DNA of 64,000 nucleotides from Segetibacter aerophilus (GTDB taxonomy: Bacteria; Bacteroidota; Bacteroidia; Chitinophagales; Chitinophagaceae), in assembly GCF_007991655.1 (NCBI RefSeq), contig NZ_BJYT01000018.1:24069-88068 (forward strand), written 5' to 3'. Within the stretch, counting starts at the first letter, position 1; every line of letters starts with the position of its first letter. Under the pieces are notes generated by a model. That model was not told where the DNA came from. It ran no database searches and saw only the letters and a program-made list of their open reading frames with translations. The position numbers were made by a program, and so were the translations under genes. Shown one piece after another: positions 44,523-53,826 of the stretch.

Positions 44523-45818
44523 CTACTTTGCAGCTGTGTTTTCAGTCATTGACTCACGGCTAAAGGGTCTTACAATAATTCGGGTGGGACCATTGTAAGA
44601 AAAGTACCTGCCCAACCACCGGATAAAAACAGTGATTTTGTTTTGAATACCGACCAGCGAGAACACATGAACGAAACACCAAAGCAGCCATGCAAAAAAA
44701 CCCGCGAATTTGAACTTACCCAAATCCGCGACTGCTTTATTTCGGCCTATCGTTGCCATTGAGCCCATGTCTTTATACTTGAAGGGCGAAGTTTCTTTAC
44801 CCTCAATTATGGCCACCAAATTTTTTGCAAGCTGCTTACCTTGTTGCAGTGCAACCTGCGCGACTCCCGGATAACCATTGGGAGTGTCGGCACTTGTGAC
44901 AGCGGCAACATCGCCGATGGCAAAAATGTTAGTGTATCCTTTAACCTTGTTTATTTCATCGGCTTGTATGCGCCTTCCTTTTACAATATTTTCCTCGCTA
45001 ATGCCTTCGGGGAATTGGCCTACAACTCCTGCGGCCCAAAGTACATTCCGAGTGCGCAACTCCCGACCGTCATCGATAGTTAGCAACTCTCCATCAAAGC
45101 TTTGTACGTGAACATCGTTATAGATAATCACGCCCATATCCTGCAAATATTTTTGTGCTTTAGACGAAGCTTTTTCAGACATTACTCCTAACACTTTCGG
45201 TTTGCCTTCGACAACAAAAACCCGCATTTCGCAGTCATCCAGCTTTGGGTAATCTTTCTCCAAAATGTGGGTTCGAAATTCTGCTAGTGCACCTGCAAGT
45301 TCTACCCCGGTTGGACCTCCGCCCACGATTACAAACGTCATCAATTCCTCTTTTTCCCCAGGATCCTTTTCACTTAAGGCCGCTTCGAAACTTTGCAAAA
45401 TCATGCTTCTAATGTTCAAAGCTTCAGGGACTGATTTCATGCCCATGGCAAAATGCTCCAGCTGCTTGTTGCCAAAAAAGTTTGTATCTGCTCCTGTAGC
45501 AAGTACGAGATAGTCATAGGCAATTTCACCTATAGCTGTCTCTACCGTATTCTTTTCAGGATTTATTTTAGATACCTCTGCTAGCGAAAACGAAAAGTTC
45601 TTCTGGTTCTGGAAAATTCTTCTCAGAGGAAATGTGATTGTTTCTGCGTCTAGTGCCCCGGTGGCAACCTGGTATAATAGAGGTTGAAATGTATGGTAGT
45701 TGTGACGGTCGAGCATGATGACTTCTACCGGCTGATCTTTAAGATGCTTGGCCAATTCCAGTCCGCCAAATCCTCCGCCTACAATTACTATTCGGGGCCT
45801 TACAGTGTTTGTTGTCAT
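44523..45818 (-). CDS. Type II NADH dehydrogenase-like FAD oxidoreductase
   Basis: Start chosen at the ATG at 45818 (MTTNTVRPRIVIVGGGFGG), giving 431 residues. A longer frame to 45905 would overlap the small gene upstream and add an unlikely leader. The FAD Rossmann motif is GGGFGGLE, the second dinucleotide motif is VIVGGGPTGVELAG, and AIGDVAA is near residue 300. A hydrophobic C-terminal helix (FFAWLLWCFVHVFSL) suits membrane association, as in NDH-2. It transfers electrons from NADH to quinone without pumping protons. Confidence 0.92.
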   Translation of the reverse strand: MTTNTVRPRIVIVGGGFGGLELAKHLKDQPVEVIMLDRHNYHTFQPLLYQVATGALDAETITFPLRRIFQNQKNFSFSLAEVSKINPEKNTVETAIGEIAYDYLVLATGADTNFFGNKQLEHFAMGMKSVPEALNIRSMILQSFEAALSEKDPGEKEELMTFVIVGGGPTGVELAGALAEFRTHILEKDYPKLDDCEMRVFVVEGKPKVLGVMSEKASSKAQKYLQDMGVIIYNDVHVQSFDGELLTIDDGRELRTRNVLWAAGVVGQFPEGISEENIVKGRRIQADEINKVKGYTNIFAIGDVAAVTSADTPNGYPGVAQVALQQGKQLAKNLVAIIEGKETSPFKYKDMGSMATIGRNKAVADLGKFKFAGFFAWLLWCFVHVFSLVGIQNKITVFIRWLGRYFSYNGPTRIIVRPFSRESMTENTAAK

Positions 45819-45876
45819 TAATAGTATGATAATAAAACAGTTACTAAAAAAACTGAACCAGACTGAAGCGGTAAAA

Positions 45877-46095
45877 TTACTCTTTTGACTTCTCCAACAT
45901 TTCAAGCAATGGCTTTAGCTTCCTTATCTCCTTTCTATGCGTTTCAAAAATCCGCCACCCGGTATCGTTCAATTCTATATCATTCGTGTCCATATTCCAC
46001 TTGCCGAAAGAATGACTTGTATTGAGGTCCTCGTTTCTGCTAAACCTCATGCTGACCGGTTCGCCGTCTTCGGCTATAAAGATGATCGTTACCAT
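45877..46095 (-). CDS. Small hypothetical protein
   Basis: A 72-residue charged protein (MVTIIFIAEDGEPVS...) with no signal peptide or recognised motif. It ends 58 bases before the NDH-2 start, in the same direction, and could be the first gene of that transcript. A TACTTTTG sequence on the minus strand about 50 bases upstream fits a -7 element. Function unknown; the composition and position suggest a real gene, but only weakly. Confidence 0.5.
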   Translation of the reverse strand: MVTIIFIAEDGEPVSMRFSRNEDLNTSHSFGKWNMDTNDIELNDTGWRIFETHRKEIRKLKPLLEMLEKSKE

Positions 46096-46169
46096 TAATA
46101 AAATTTGTCAAAATTTCGTTCGTGCCCGCTGGCGCAAAAGTTGCAAAAGTAGTTTTAAATAGAAAAGTT

Positions 46170-46406
46170 ATGCTACCAAATAACGACAGTAACAATCCAA
46201 AGTTCAGCCAGGAGGAAGAAACAAATTCGGCGGATATAATAGAAACGAATGATAAGGCGGAAGGAGAAGTTGAAGACACAGATCCACCTTTAGACGAAGA
46301 AGATTTGGAAGAAACAGGTCTGACTGTTGAGGAAGCTGACCAGATTGTATGGGAGCCACCCAAAACAGGTTCTTCAGGATCTGAGGAAAAAGACATCACT
46401 GACTAA
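46170..46406 (+). CDS. Small acidic hypothetical protein
   Basis: The ATG at 46170 gives a 78-residue, very acidic and probably disordered protein (EEDLEETGLTVEEADQIVW near the end). An upstream in-frame start at 46122 adds residues of unlike composition and is not preferred. It is divergent from the 72-residue gene. No function can be named. Confidence 0.55.
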   Translation: MLPNNDSNNPKFSQEEETNSADIIETNDKAEGEVEDTDPPLDEEDLEETGLTVEEADQIVWEPPKTGSSGSEEKDITD

Positions 46407-46444
46407 GAGCGCTGAGGTACTAAGCATTCCACAAATTAAAACTT

Positions 46445-46831
46445 ATGAAGGCTGCTCCGAAAGTAAATGATGTTGATACCTATATCGCAAGTTTTCCTGG
46501 GGAAACCAGGAAATTGCTGGAACAGGTAAGAGCGACCATCAAACAAGCTGCACCCGAGGCAGAAGAAGTTATCAGCTATCAAATTCCTGCATACAAGTTT
46601 CATGGTATGCTGGTCTACTTTGCAGCTTACGAAAAACATATTGGTTTTTATCCAACACCTTCCGGAATTGCTGCCTTTAAAGAAGAACTAGCTGTTTTTA
46701 AAAGTGCAAAAGGCTCGGTTCAATTTCCACTGGATAAACCTCTGCCCCTTGATCTAATAACGGAAATTGTAACCTTTAGAGTCAGAGAAAATGCAGAAAG
46801 AGCAGAGATAAAGGCGTTGAAGAAAAAATAG
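46445..46831 (+). CDS. DUF1801 (YdhG-like) family protein
   Basis: This 128-residue soluble protein has the DUF1801 pattern: VDTYIASFPGETRKLLEQVR at the N-terminus, EEVISYQIPAYKFHGMLVYF, HIGFYPTP and a helical C-terminus. Members are often named iron chaperone-like after the yeast frataxin fold, but most have no proven role. It lies 38 bases after the small acidic gene on the same strand. Confidence 0.9.
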   Translation: MKAAPKVNDVDTYIASFPGETRKLLEQVRATIKQAAPEAEEVISYQIPAYKFHGMLVYFAAYEKHIGFYPTPSGIAAFKEELAVFKSAKGSVQFPLDKPLPLDLITEIVTFRVRENAERAEIKALKKK

Positions 46832-46990
46832 AGAATTTGTTAGCTTACTAAAAATGTCACCCAAAACATCCAAAGCTTACAGGTGCATTGCGGCGATCCT
46901 TCTATGGACACAGCAATAATCACAAGATGGTAAATGTTGAAAGGAGTTCAACTCTTAAACGGAGCGTCGCAAGTAAAGATGCCTAATGAT

Positions 46991-48982
46991 TTATTGTTGG
47001 TCACCCCGTACTAATAAAATTGCATCCGCCAGCACAACTCCTTCCTTACCCTTATTGGTGATTTTTACGAATGGCTTTTTATCCTTTGAGAAGTTGAAAG
47101 TACCAAGAGGAATCCACTGACCGGAAGTCTGGCCTGTGATAGCCACGGAAGCATTTGTAATCTGAATCTCGTTTACCTTCTGCCCATCAAAAACCTGGAA
47201 GTTGGTCTGCGGAGCATTTTTATCAGACTTAGCATAGTAAGTATACACGGTGTATTTTCCGCTTTTAGAAATTTGAGGCATAAATTGTACGAAGCCTGCA
47301 GCTGTATCTGAAGCATTGGTAGTAAAGCGTGAAGGCCCGAAACTACCCGCTTTTTCCTTTTTCCAATTGCCGCTAACAATAACACCGTTATCGTCGTTGT
47401 CAACTAACATTTCGGGGCCGTTTCCGTCGAGCAAAGGATTTTGCTTGAGCAACTGCTGCACCTTTTTTACATCAACTTCCTGAACAGTTTTCTTTGTATC
47501 AATCGCAAGCGCAGCGGCGACTGAAGCAGATTGTCCCAACGCCATAAAGACAGGTTCCATCCGGATGGAGCCGTAAGCGATATGGGTAGCGGACAAACAA
47601 ACGGGTACGAGCAGGTTTTTACATTCTTCAGCCTTTGGCGTTAAAGAACGATAAGCAATCGGGTAGGGGCCAAAGCCGCCGACCTGCACATCGCCTTCAT
47701 TTTTAACCATACCATTTACCACCACCCGTTGGCAGTTGTGCGAGTCCATGGTGTAGGCGGCCATACCAATTCCATCGGGCACAACTTCTTCGCCCTGGCA
47801 ATTATGTTGAGTCATTACATAGGCTCCGATCATTCGCCTTGCTTCGCGCACATACATTTGTGGAGTGAAATGATTGTTGTCAGGATATTCATCTTTCGGG
47901 TAACCCCATTGCAACATTTCATTTCTTAAGTGCTGTGGTACCCGTTCGTCGTGACCTAAAAAGTATAACAGCTCTTTTATGTAGTCTGCATTGTTTTGGG
48001 CTATTTTTCTTCTTGTCTCATAACTGCCATCGGGGTATTCATAGTTAACTCCGATCATGTCGGTTGAAAAGGGGCCGTTGTTGTTGATGTCCGTTTTTCC
48101 GTTAGGCATCAGGTCAATTTTCAACACGCGATCATTTAAGTTAACAGGTTTCTTTTTTGCCAGGTACCGCAGGAGCAATTCGAACTTTGAAGGATCGTAG
48201 TTCGCAGGTTCGGTAATCGGAATCATATTTTCCTTTCTGTTGGTTAGGCAAATACGGAAGTTATAGGTTTGAACCTTTTTATCACCTGTTCCCACTGGCG
48301 CTAAAGTTTCAGAACTGATGCCCCAAAGCAAACCACTCGCAGGATCACCGGGTGTTTTGTAGGGATCGACACCGTCAGGAAACTGGTGCGTTTCCCTCAT
48401 TTGTACTCCGTTGTAAGTTTCCTTATAATCCGAGTTAGCTTCTCTGCCTACCGCATATGAAACGCCTGCCTTTGCCATAAGGTCTCCTTCATAAGAACAA
48501 TCAATAAACATTTTAGCAGCAATGGTTTTATTGGTGGCAGATGAAGGTTGAGCTGAATTTTCAACGATGATAGTTTCGATGATTCCGTTGCCTTTTTTAG
48601 CAGACACAATACGATGATCATACAAAACGGTAGTGTTAGACCTTTTAATGTAGTCTAGCAAAATAGCTTCGGCAACATGTGGCTCGAAAATCCACTGCTC
48701 GAACTTCCCATAGTGCTTCCCAATCCTTCTATAGAAGTCGAGAGACAAACCAGAGATGGCGTATTTGTTCCCTATGTCAGTAAATCCTAAACCACCTGTT
48801 GTTAGTCCGCCCACGTGTTTGGTAGGTTCAATTAGTAAGACTGTCTTGCCCATCATTTTTGCGGTATAAGCAGCTATGACACCCGCAGCGGTACCACCAT
48901 AAATGCAGATGTCATAAGTATTTTTTTGCCCCATCGAACTAAGGGAGAAAAGCATGAAAAAACAGAACAGGTATTTAAACAT
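46991..48982 (-). CDS. Secreted FAD-dependent oxidoreductase with C-terminal golvesin-like domain
   Basis: The 663-residue protein has a signal peptide (ending SSMGQ) and an FAD-binding fold with ICIYGGTAAGVIAAYTA and HVGGLTTGGLGFTD. The middle matches the FAD-dependent family found in Bacteroidota polysaccharide-use loci. The last 130 residues are a beta-sandwich similar to the golvesin/xanthan-lyase C-terminal domain that may bind glycans. It probably oxidises a sugar or sugar derivative outside the cytoplasm. It is divergent from a Tat-exported Gfo/Idh/MocA oxidoreductase gene. Confidence 0.88.
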   Translation of the reverse strand: MFKYLFCFFMLFSLSSMGQKNTYDICIYGGTAAGVIAAYTAKMMGKTVLLIEPTKHVGGLTTGGLGFTDIGNKYAISGLSLDFYRRIGKHYGKFEQWIFEPHVAEAILLDYIKRSNTTVLYDHRIVSAKKGNGIIETIIVENSAQPSSATNKTIAAKMFIDCSYEGDLMAKAGVSYAVGREANSDYKETYNGVQMRETHQFPDGVDPYKTPGDPASGLLWGISSETLAPVGTGDKKVQTYNFRICLTNRKENMIPITEPANYDPSKFELLLRYLAKKKPVNLNDRVLKIDLMPNGKTDINNNGPFSTDMIGVNYEYPDGSYETRRKIAQNNADYIKELLYFLGHDERVPQHLRNEMLQWGYPKDEYPDNNHFTPQMYVREARRMIGAYVMTQHNCQGEEVVPDGIGMAAYTMDSHNCQRVVVNGMVKNEGDVQVGGFGPYPIAYRSLTPKAEECKNLLVPVCLSATHIAYGSIRMEPVFMALGQSASVAAALAIDTKKTVQEVDVKKVQQLLKQNPLLDGNGPEMLVDNDDNGVIVSGNWKKEKAGSFGPSRFTTNASDTAAGFVQFMPQISKSGKYTVYTYYAKSDKNAPQTNFQVFDGQKVNEIQITNASVAITGQTSGQWIPLGTFNFSKDKKPFVKITNKGKEGVVLADAILLVRGDQQ

Positions 48983-49219
48983 GATGACTATTGTTATTTA
49001 TGTGAGAGGAAGTTTTGCACCGGCTAACCTAGCGTAATTTATAGAATTTTAGTAAGAGCAGGATGTTCAGCAAGGATGGTAATAAAGGCGTCAGAAATTA
49101 TTCAGCATTTGCAAACACCCAAAATATTATATTTGATACAGGCCCTGCATTATGTGTTTTTTCAGTATTTGCCAGAAAAAAGAGCAAAGCTTGGTCGAGC
49201 AAATTTAAAAAGATCGTTT

Positions 49220-50563
49220 ATGAATAATTCGCGAAGAGATTTTATTAAGAACACAGCCAAAGGCACTGCCGCTGTTTCTTTCGGAGCTATTCTTCCCGGC
49301 TTTGGTGCAAAAAGCTACGCTAACATTATTGGCGCTAATGATCGTATTACCGTCGCTAGTATGGGTGTCAACAGTCGCGGTCTTGCCGTAGGAAGCAACT
49401 TTGCGAGGCAAAAAAACTGCGAGGTCATGTATTGCTGCGATGTAGACACAAGAGCAGCGGTGAAATTTATTGACGCAGTAGAGAAAATTCAAAATAAACG
49501 ACCGACAGCTGCGCCCGATTTTAGGAAGGCTCTCGAAGATAAAAATCTCGATGTTTTAATCGTCACTGCGCCTGATCACTGGCATGCTCCCGCAGCCATT
49601 TTAGGTTGCCAGGCAGGGAAACATGTCTACCTCGAAAAGCCCTGTAGCCACAACCCCAACGAGGGTGAAATGGTGGTGAAGGCAGCAAAAAAATACAATC
49701 GGGTTTTGCAAATGGGTAACCAAAGGCGCTCTTGGCCCAAGGTTGCCGCCGGTATAGCTGAGTTGCAAGCAGGCGTAATCGGCCGGCCTTATTTTGCTAA
49801 AACCTGGTACACCAACAACCGCGCATCGATCGGTATAGGTAAGGAGGTCGACGTTCCTTCCTGGCTCAATTATGACTTGTGGCAAGGTCCTGCCCCACGC
49901 AAACCTTACCGCGATAACCTAATTCATTACAACTGGCACTGGTTCTGGAGCTGGGGCACCGGCGAGGCGTTAAACAACGGAACGCATATGGTTGATCTTG
50001 CTCGTTGGGGTTTGGGTGTTGACTTCCCGGTTCGTGTGAGTTCTGCCGGCGGTCGATATCGTTACAAAGATGATTGGCAAACACCCGATACACAGGTCAT
50101 CAATCTCGAGTTTGACAACAATACAGCCATCAGTTGGGAGGGTCGCAGTTGCAACGGAAAGTCTGTAGAGGGCAATAGCGTAGGAGTTATTTTCTATGGC
50201 GAAACAGGTTCTCTTTTAATCGAAAGTGGGAACTCTTATAAAATTTATGATCTCAACAATAAGCTGGTGAAGGACGTCAAAAATGACTTTCCCGTAGATG
50301 CTCAAAACTTATCGGACCCTTCACAGCAGCTGGACGCATTGCACATTCAAAACTTTTTCGACGGTATCAGAAAAGGAACCAAAGTGGTTTCAGATATTGA
50401 GAGCGGGCACAAAAGCACGTTGCTTGTACAACTAGGTAACATTGCGCTTCGTTCAGGTCACACCTTAAATATTGATCCTACAAACGGTCACATTTTAAAC
50501 GACAAAGAAGCGTTGAAATACTGGAGCCGGGAATACCAGCCTGGCTGGGAGCCAAAGGTGTAG
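49220..50563 (+). CDS. Tat-exported Gfo/Idh/MocA family oxidoreductase
   Basis: The ATG at 49220 starts MNNSRRDFIKNTAKGTAAVS, a twin-arginine signal, giving 447 residues; an upstream in-frame start at 49076 is rejected. The Rossmann domain begins VASMGVNSRG. The EKP motif (HVYLEKPCSHNP) and DHWHAPAAI are those of periplasmic Gfo/Idh/MocA proteins common in Bacteroidota. Such enzymes act on sugars, inositols or glycan ends with a tightly bound NAD(P). The substrate is unknown. Nearby secreted oxidase and esterase genes suggest carbohydrate use. Confidence 0.92.
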   Translation: MNNSRRDFIKNTAKGTAAVSFGAILPGFGAKSYANIIGANDRITVASMGVNSRGLAVGSNFARQKNCEVMYCCDVDTRAAVKFIDAVEKIQNKRPTAAPDFRKALEDKNLDVLIVTAPDHWHAPAAILGCQAGKHVYLEKPCSHNPNEGEMVVKAAKKYNRVLQMGNQRRSWPKVAAGIAELQAGVIGRPYFAKTWYTNNRASIGIGKEVDVPSWLNYDLWQGPAPRKPYRDNLIHYNWHWFWSWGTGEALNNGTHMVDLARWGLGVDFPVRVSSAGGRYRYKDDWQTPDTQVINLEFDNNTAISWEGRSCNGKSVEGNSVGVIFYGETGSLLIESGNSYKIYDLNNKLVKDVKNDFPVDAQNLSDPSQQLDALHIQNFFDGIRKGTKVVSDIESGHKSTLLVQLGNIALRSGHTLNIDPTNGHILNDKEALKYWSREYQPGWEPKV

Positions 50564-50630
50564 TGATGATACAATCGATGAAAATGAGGGTGTTTTTTGA
50601 ACCGGACAAAATCGATTTGACGGGGCTTTA

Positions 50631-50650
50631 GTTGCGTCGCACTCTTGTAC
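50631..50650 (+). repeat. Dispersed 20-mer, copy F
   Basis: Exact consensus, 56 bases before the DUF5009 gene. GGGGCTTTA precedes it and TTTATTCTGCCC follows after 10 bases. Confidence 0.85.
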
Positions 50651-50705
50651 CGATTCACTTTATTCTGCCCGTAGTAAATGTCCCCTTAGCATAAAATAGT
50701 TCGAC

Positions 50706-51875
50706 ATGGAAATATCATTAGATGCACCAACCAAACCAGTACAGGTATCTACTTCGATTGATCCTAGACCAACGCCTGCAGCAACTCAACGACTTTATTC
50801 GTTAGACGCACTTCGGGGTTTTGACATGGTCTGGATTATGGGTGCGGAAGAAATTTTTCATGGGCTTGCAAAGGCAACTGGCTTGCCGTTTTGGGGAGCA
50901 GTTTCAAACCAGTTCACACACCCCTCATGGAATGGTTTCCATATCTACGACTTAATCTTTCCTTTATTCCTTTTTCTTGCCGGCGTATCGACACCCTACT
51001 CAGTTGGGCGCGAATTGGAAAAAGGCAAGAGCCGAGAGCAGTTGATGCTTCGTGTAATTAAGCGAGGACTCATCCTGGTCGTTCTCGGAATGATTTATAA
51101 CAATGGTCTGCAAATAAGACCGCTTTCAGATTTCCGTATTTCAAGTGTCTTAGGTAGAATTGGTATTGCATACATGCTTGCTAACATCATCTACCTGTAC
51201 ACAAAGCAACGTACGCAGGTCATCTGGTTTGCAGCATTATTGATCGGTTATTGGTTAATTCTAAAATTCACTTCGGCACCCGGTTTTCCCGCCGGCGATT
51301 TTACCATGGAAGGAAACTTCGCCTCTTATGTCGATCGTACTATCCTACCGGGAAAACTTTCATTGCGCATTCATGATACGGTGGGTTTCTTCAATAATAT
51401 CCCTGCCGTCAGTACTGCGCTGGCAGGAATATTAGCAGGAACTTTCTTAAAGAGTAACCAGGCAAACGGATCAAAAAAAGCATTGTGGCTTGCTGGCTTC
51501 GGAATTATTTCATTAGTACTTGCCCAATTATGGAACCTTGACTTCCCTATTAATAAAAACATGTGGTCAAGTTCATTCGTGTTGCATACTACCGGGTTGA
51601 GCCTGCTCCTATTGTCAGCCTTTTATTATGTCATCGACGTACTTGGCTATAAAAGCTGGGCCTTCTTTTTCAAAGTAATAGGAATGAATTCTATTCTTAT
51701 TTACATCTCTACCAAATTCATTAATTGGGATTACACTACAAACGGCTTTTTTAAATGGCTGGCCCAGTTAGTTGGTGAGCCGTTCAATATTGTAGTAATG
51801 GCAATATGCCTGGTAGCAATCAAATGGCTTTTTCTCTACGTGCTATACAGAAAGAAGATTTTTCTACGGGTTTAA
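50706..51875 (+). CDS. DUF5009/heparan-alpha-glucosaminide acetyltransferase-like membrane protein
   Basis: The 389-residue protein has about ten transmembrane helices. The N-terminal RLYSLDALRGFDMVWIMG and FHIYDLIFPLFLFLAGVS match the family that includes human HGSNAT and bacterial NagX. These move acetyl groups from cytosolic acetyl-CoA onto glucosamine-type sugars across the membrane. The bacterial substrate is unproven. It follows the Gfo/Idh/MocA gene by 142 bases, with a dispersed-repeat copy between. Confidence 0.88.
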   Translation: MEISLDAPTKPVQVSTSIDPRPTPAATQRLYSLDALRGFDMVWIMGAEEIFHGLAKATGLPFWGAVSNQFTHPSWNGFHIYDLIFPLFLFLAGVSTPYSVGRELEKGKSREQLMLRVIKRGLILVVLGMIYNNGLQIRPLSDFRISSVLGRIGIAYMLANIIYLYTKQRTQVIWFAALLIGYWLILKFTSAPGFPAGDFTMEGNFASYVDRTILPGKLSLRIHDTVGFFNNIPAVSTALAGILAGTFLKSNQANGSKKALWLAGFGIISLVLAQLWNLDFPINKNMWSSSFVLHTTGLSLLLLSAFYYVIDVLGYKSWAFFFKVIGMNSILIYISTKFINWDYTTNGFFKWLAQLVGEPFNIVVMAICLVAIKWLFLYVLYRKKIFLRV

Positions 51876-51927
51876 ATTCAGGGCACTCTACCAACAACGA
51901 GCTTTGAACGTTTTTAGGGAGATTTTC

Positions 51928-53118
51928 TTAAGGCTTCAAATTCTCAACCATGTTAGATATAGCTTCATCACCTATAATGGCGTAAGCTGGCCGGATATGG
52001 GCCTCATTGAATACATGCAATTTTTCCGGTGTTTCTACAGTTACAAAACTTTCGTCCACCTCACCCTTCGCATTGGTGACTTTGGCCAATGAAAGTTGTA
52101 AGTGTTTCGCGAGAAATGCATAGGCTCCTTTCCTTTTGTTGATGCCATAATCATGACCTTCGTCCGCCAGGTGAATATTTTCTACATTTCCTTCCTTTCC
52201 ATAATAACGATAGATGTTTTTGATATAGGGATATTCTACTGCCGCGGTATTCTTTGTCCAATCTTTACCGTCCGAGATTAATAGCATGGGCCGCGGTGCA
52301 GCCAGCGAAGCAATCTCTACGTTGCTGGTTTGAAAGTCTTTACTCTTATGAATTGCTAATCCGCTTTCACATACACATCCTCCAAAAAAATGTGCTGACA
52401 CCATCACCACCGGTACTGAAACAGCAATTCGTTTGTCAATAGCGGTAAGCAGTATTGTTTGCGTTCCTCCGCCTGATTCACCGGTTACTGCAATTCTGTT
52501 CTTGTCTACTCGCGGTAACGAAAGCAGGTAATCAATCGCGCGTAAGTTATCGTGCGCTTGCAACGAAAGACTATAAGGATGTTTATGCGAACATTGAGTT
52601 GCATCTCCATACCCGACCATATCAACTGCTAAAACCACTGCGCCCATTTTGGCTAAAGTCGCACACCGCTTTTGCACATACTCCTGGAAACGCGCATCAG
52701 GAAAATGTCCATGAACAGCGAGGATAGCAGGGTAGGAGTTTTGTTTTTGAACAGGACGAAACAAGTTGCCGGTTACGAAAAAGCCGGGCAAGCTTTCAAA
52801 TGAGACATTCTCTACTGTATAACCATCATAGGTCCGCTTACTATTAACGACAGGTTTTAGCGGAGTGTTTTTAGGAAATTTGTTGAGGCCTGCACCGGTA
52901 ATAATATTCTGCCTGATCCGCTCTGCCCTTACCTGCCAGCTTTCTTTATTATGATAGCTCGCAGCGAATTTTTCAAGGGATGCCTTTCCTTCAGCTTCGG
53001 TAAAATAATTGCCGCGGCAAAGAAGCGTAGTATCAGTAACCTGTGAAAAGAGGGTGTCGGAAAATAAGCCGTTGAAGCAGGTTTGCAACAACACAAAGAG
53101 CCATATTTTATTTCTCAT
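51928..53118 (-). CDS. Secreted alpha/beta hydrolase, acetyl-xylan-esterase-like
   Basis: The 396-residue protein has a signal peptide of about 25 residues (ending TLFSQ). The alpha/beta-hydrolase nucleophile is in AVTGESGGGTQT, the acid in LISDGKDW and the histidine in DEGHDYGINK, so the triad is complete. AVHGHFPDARFQ and VLAVDMVGYGD are other family blocks. It resembles CE7/AXE1-like and related esterases that deacetylate plant polysaccharides; the true substrate is unknown. It converges on the DUF5009 gene. Confidence 0.85.
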   Translation of the reverse strand: MRNKIWLFVLLQTCFNGLFSDTLFSQVTDTTLLCRGNYFTEAEGKASLEKFAASYHNKESWQVRAERIRQNIITGAGLNKFPKNTPLKPVVNSKRTYDGYTVENVSFESLPGFFVTGNLFRPVQKQNSYPAILAVHGHFPDARFQEYVQKRCATLAKMGAVVLAVDMVGYGDATQCSHKHPYSLSLQAHDNLRAIDYLLSLPRVDKNRIAVTGESGGGTQTILLTAIDKRIAVSVPVVMVSAHFFGGCVCESGLAIHKSKDFQTSNVEIASLAAPRPMLLISDGKDWTKNTAAVEYPYIKNIYRYYGKEGNVENIHLADEGHDYGINKRKGAYAFLAKHLQLSLAKVTNAKGEVDESFVTVETPEKLHVFNEAHIRPAYAIIGDEAISNMVENLKP

Positions 53119-53258
53119 TTCGTCCTTTTTTTAAATGTAAAAGCTAGCGTCTTTTAGGAAATAGGATTTACTTCCGAAAAGAAAAGTTACTCTAAACTTT
53201 TTATTCTTCGAACTTAAGGAGAACCGAAATAAAAACCGAGGTAAGTAGGTGCAGAATG

Positions 53259-53732
53259 CTAGGCAGGAGTCTTACTCTTGATATCCCTGAAAAACTTCAT
53301 CGGTACCCAGAGCATTCCGAAACATTCGCCATCTTCTTTGTCGAGGTGTTTGTGGTGCACCTTATGAGCCCGGCGAATAGCTTTGAAGTAAGTATAGTCA
53401 GTATTTCTAAAGAACTTAAACCGCTGGTGAATAAATATTTCGTGCACTAAAAAATAAGTAAAGCCGTATAGAGTAATGCCTAAACCTATAAAGAAAAGAA
53501 AGTTATAATTAGCCTGCATACCAAAATACAAAGCAGTCATCCCCGGTAGGGCAAAAATCAAAAAGAAGAAATCGTTTCTTTCAAAGAAACCATAAGAGTC
53601 CTTTTTATGATGGTCCTTATGAAGTTTCCATAAAAGTCCATGCATGATATATTTATGAGTTAACCAGGCAACCGCTTCCATTGCGATAAAAGCTGCCAGT
53701 GTAACTAAGATGTTTTTTATAACGATTTCCAT
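53259..53732 (-). CDS. CrtZ-type beta-carotene hydroxylase (fatty-acid-hydroxylase superfamily)
   Basis: The ATG at 53732 is preferred over a TTG three codons upstream and gives 157 residues. Four hydrophobic segments carry the di-iron histidine motifs HKYIMH, HKDHH, HEIFIHQR and HKVHHKH expected of CrtZ. It would hydroxylate beta-carotene to zeaxanthin, giving the yellow pigments typical of this phylum. No other crt genes are in the window, but the next gene upstream encodes a GT1 glycosyltransferase, which would suit xanthophyll glucosylation. Confidence 0.9.
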   Translation of the reverse strand: MEIVIKNILVTLAAFIAMEAVAWLTHKYIMHGLLWKLHKDHHKKDSYGFFERNDFFFLIFALPGMTALYFGMQANYNFLFFIGLGITLYGFTYFLVHEIFIHQRFKFFRNTDYTYFKAIRRAHKVHHKHLDKEDGECFGMLWVPMKFFRDIKSKTPA

Positions 53733-53826
53733 TTTTGTCAAATGTTATTTAGCAAAGCTCCCTCTTCCAACAATCAATTAATTGTAAAGTTAATTCAAAT
53801 GGGAAAAAGACCGTTCGAAACCAAAG

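Noticed and set aside
46960..46985. Possible eleventh copy of the dispersed element
   Set aside because: Only GCGTCGCAA-like fragments match, with no TTGTAC end; too degenerate.
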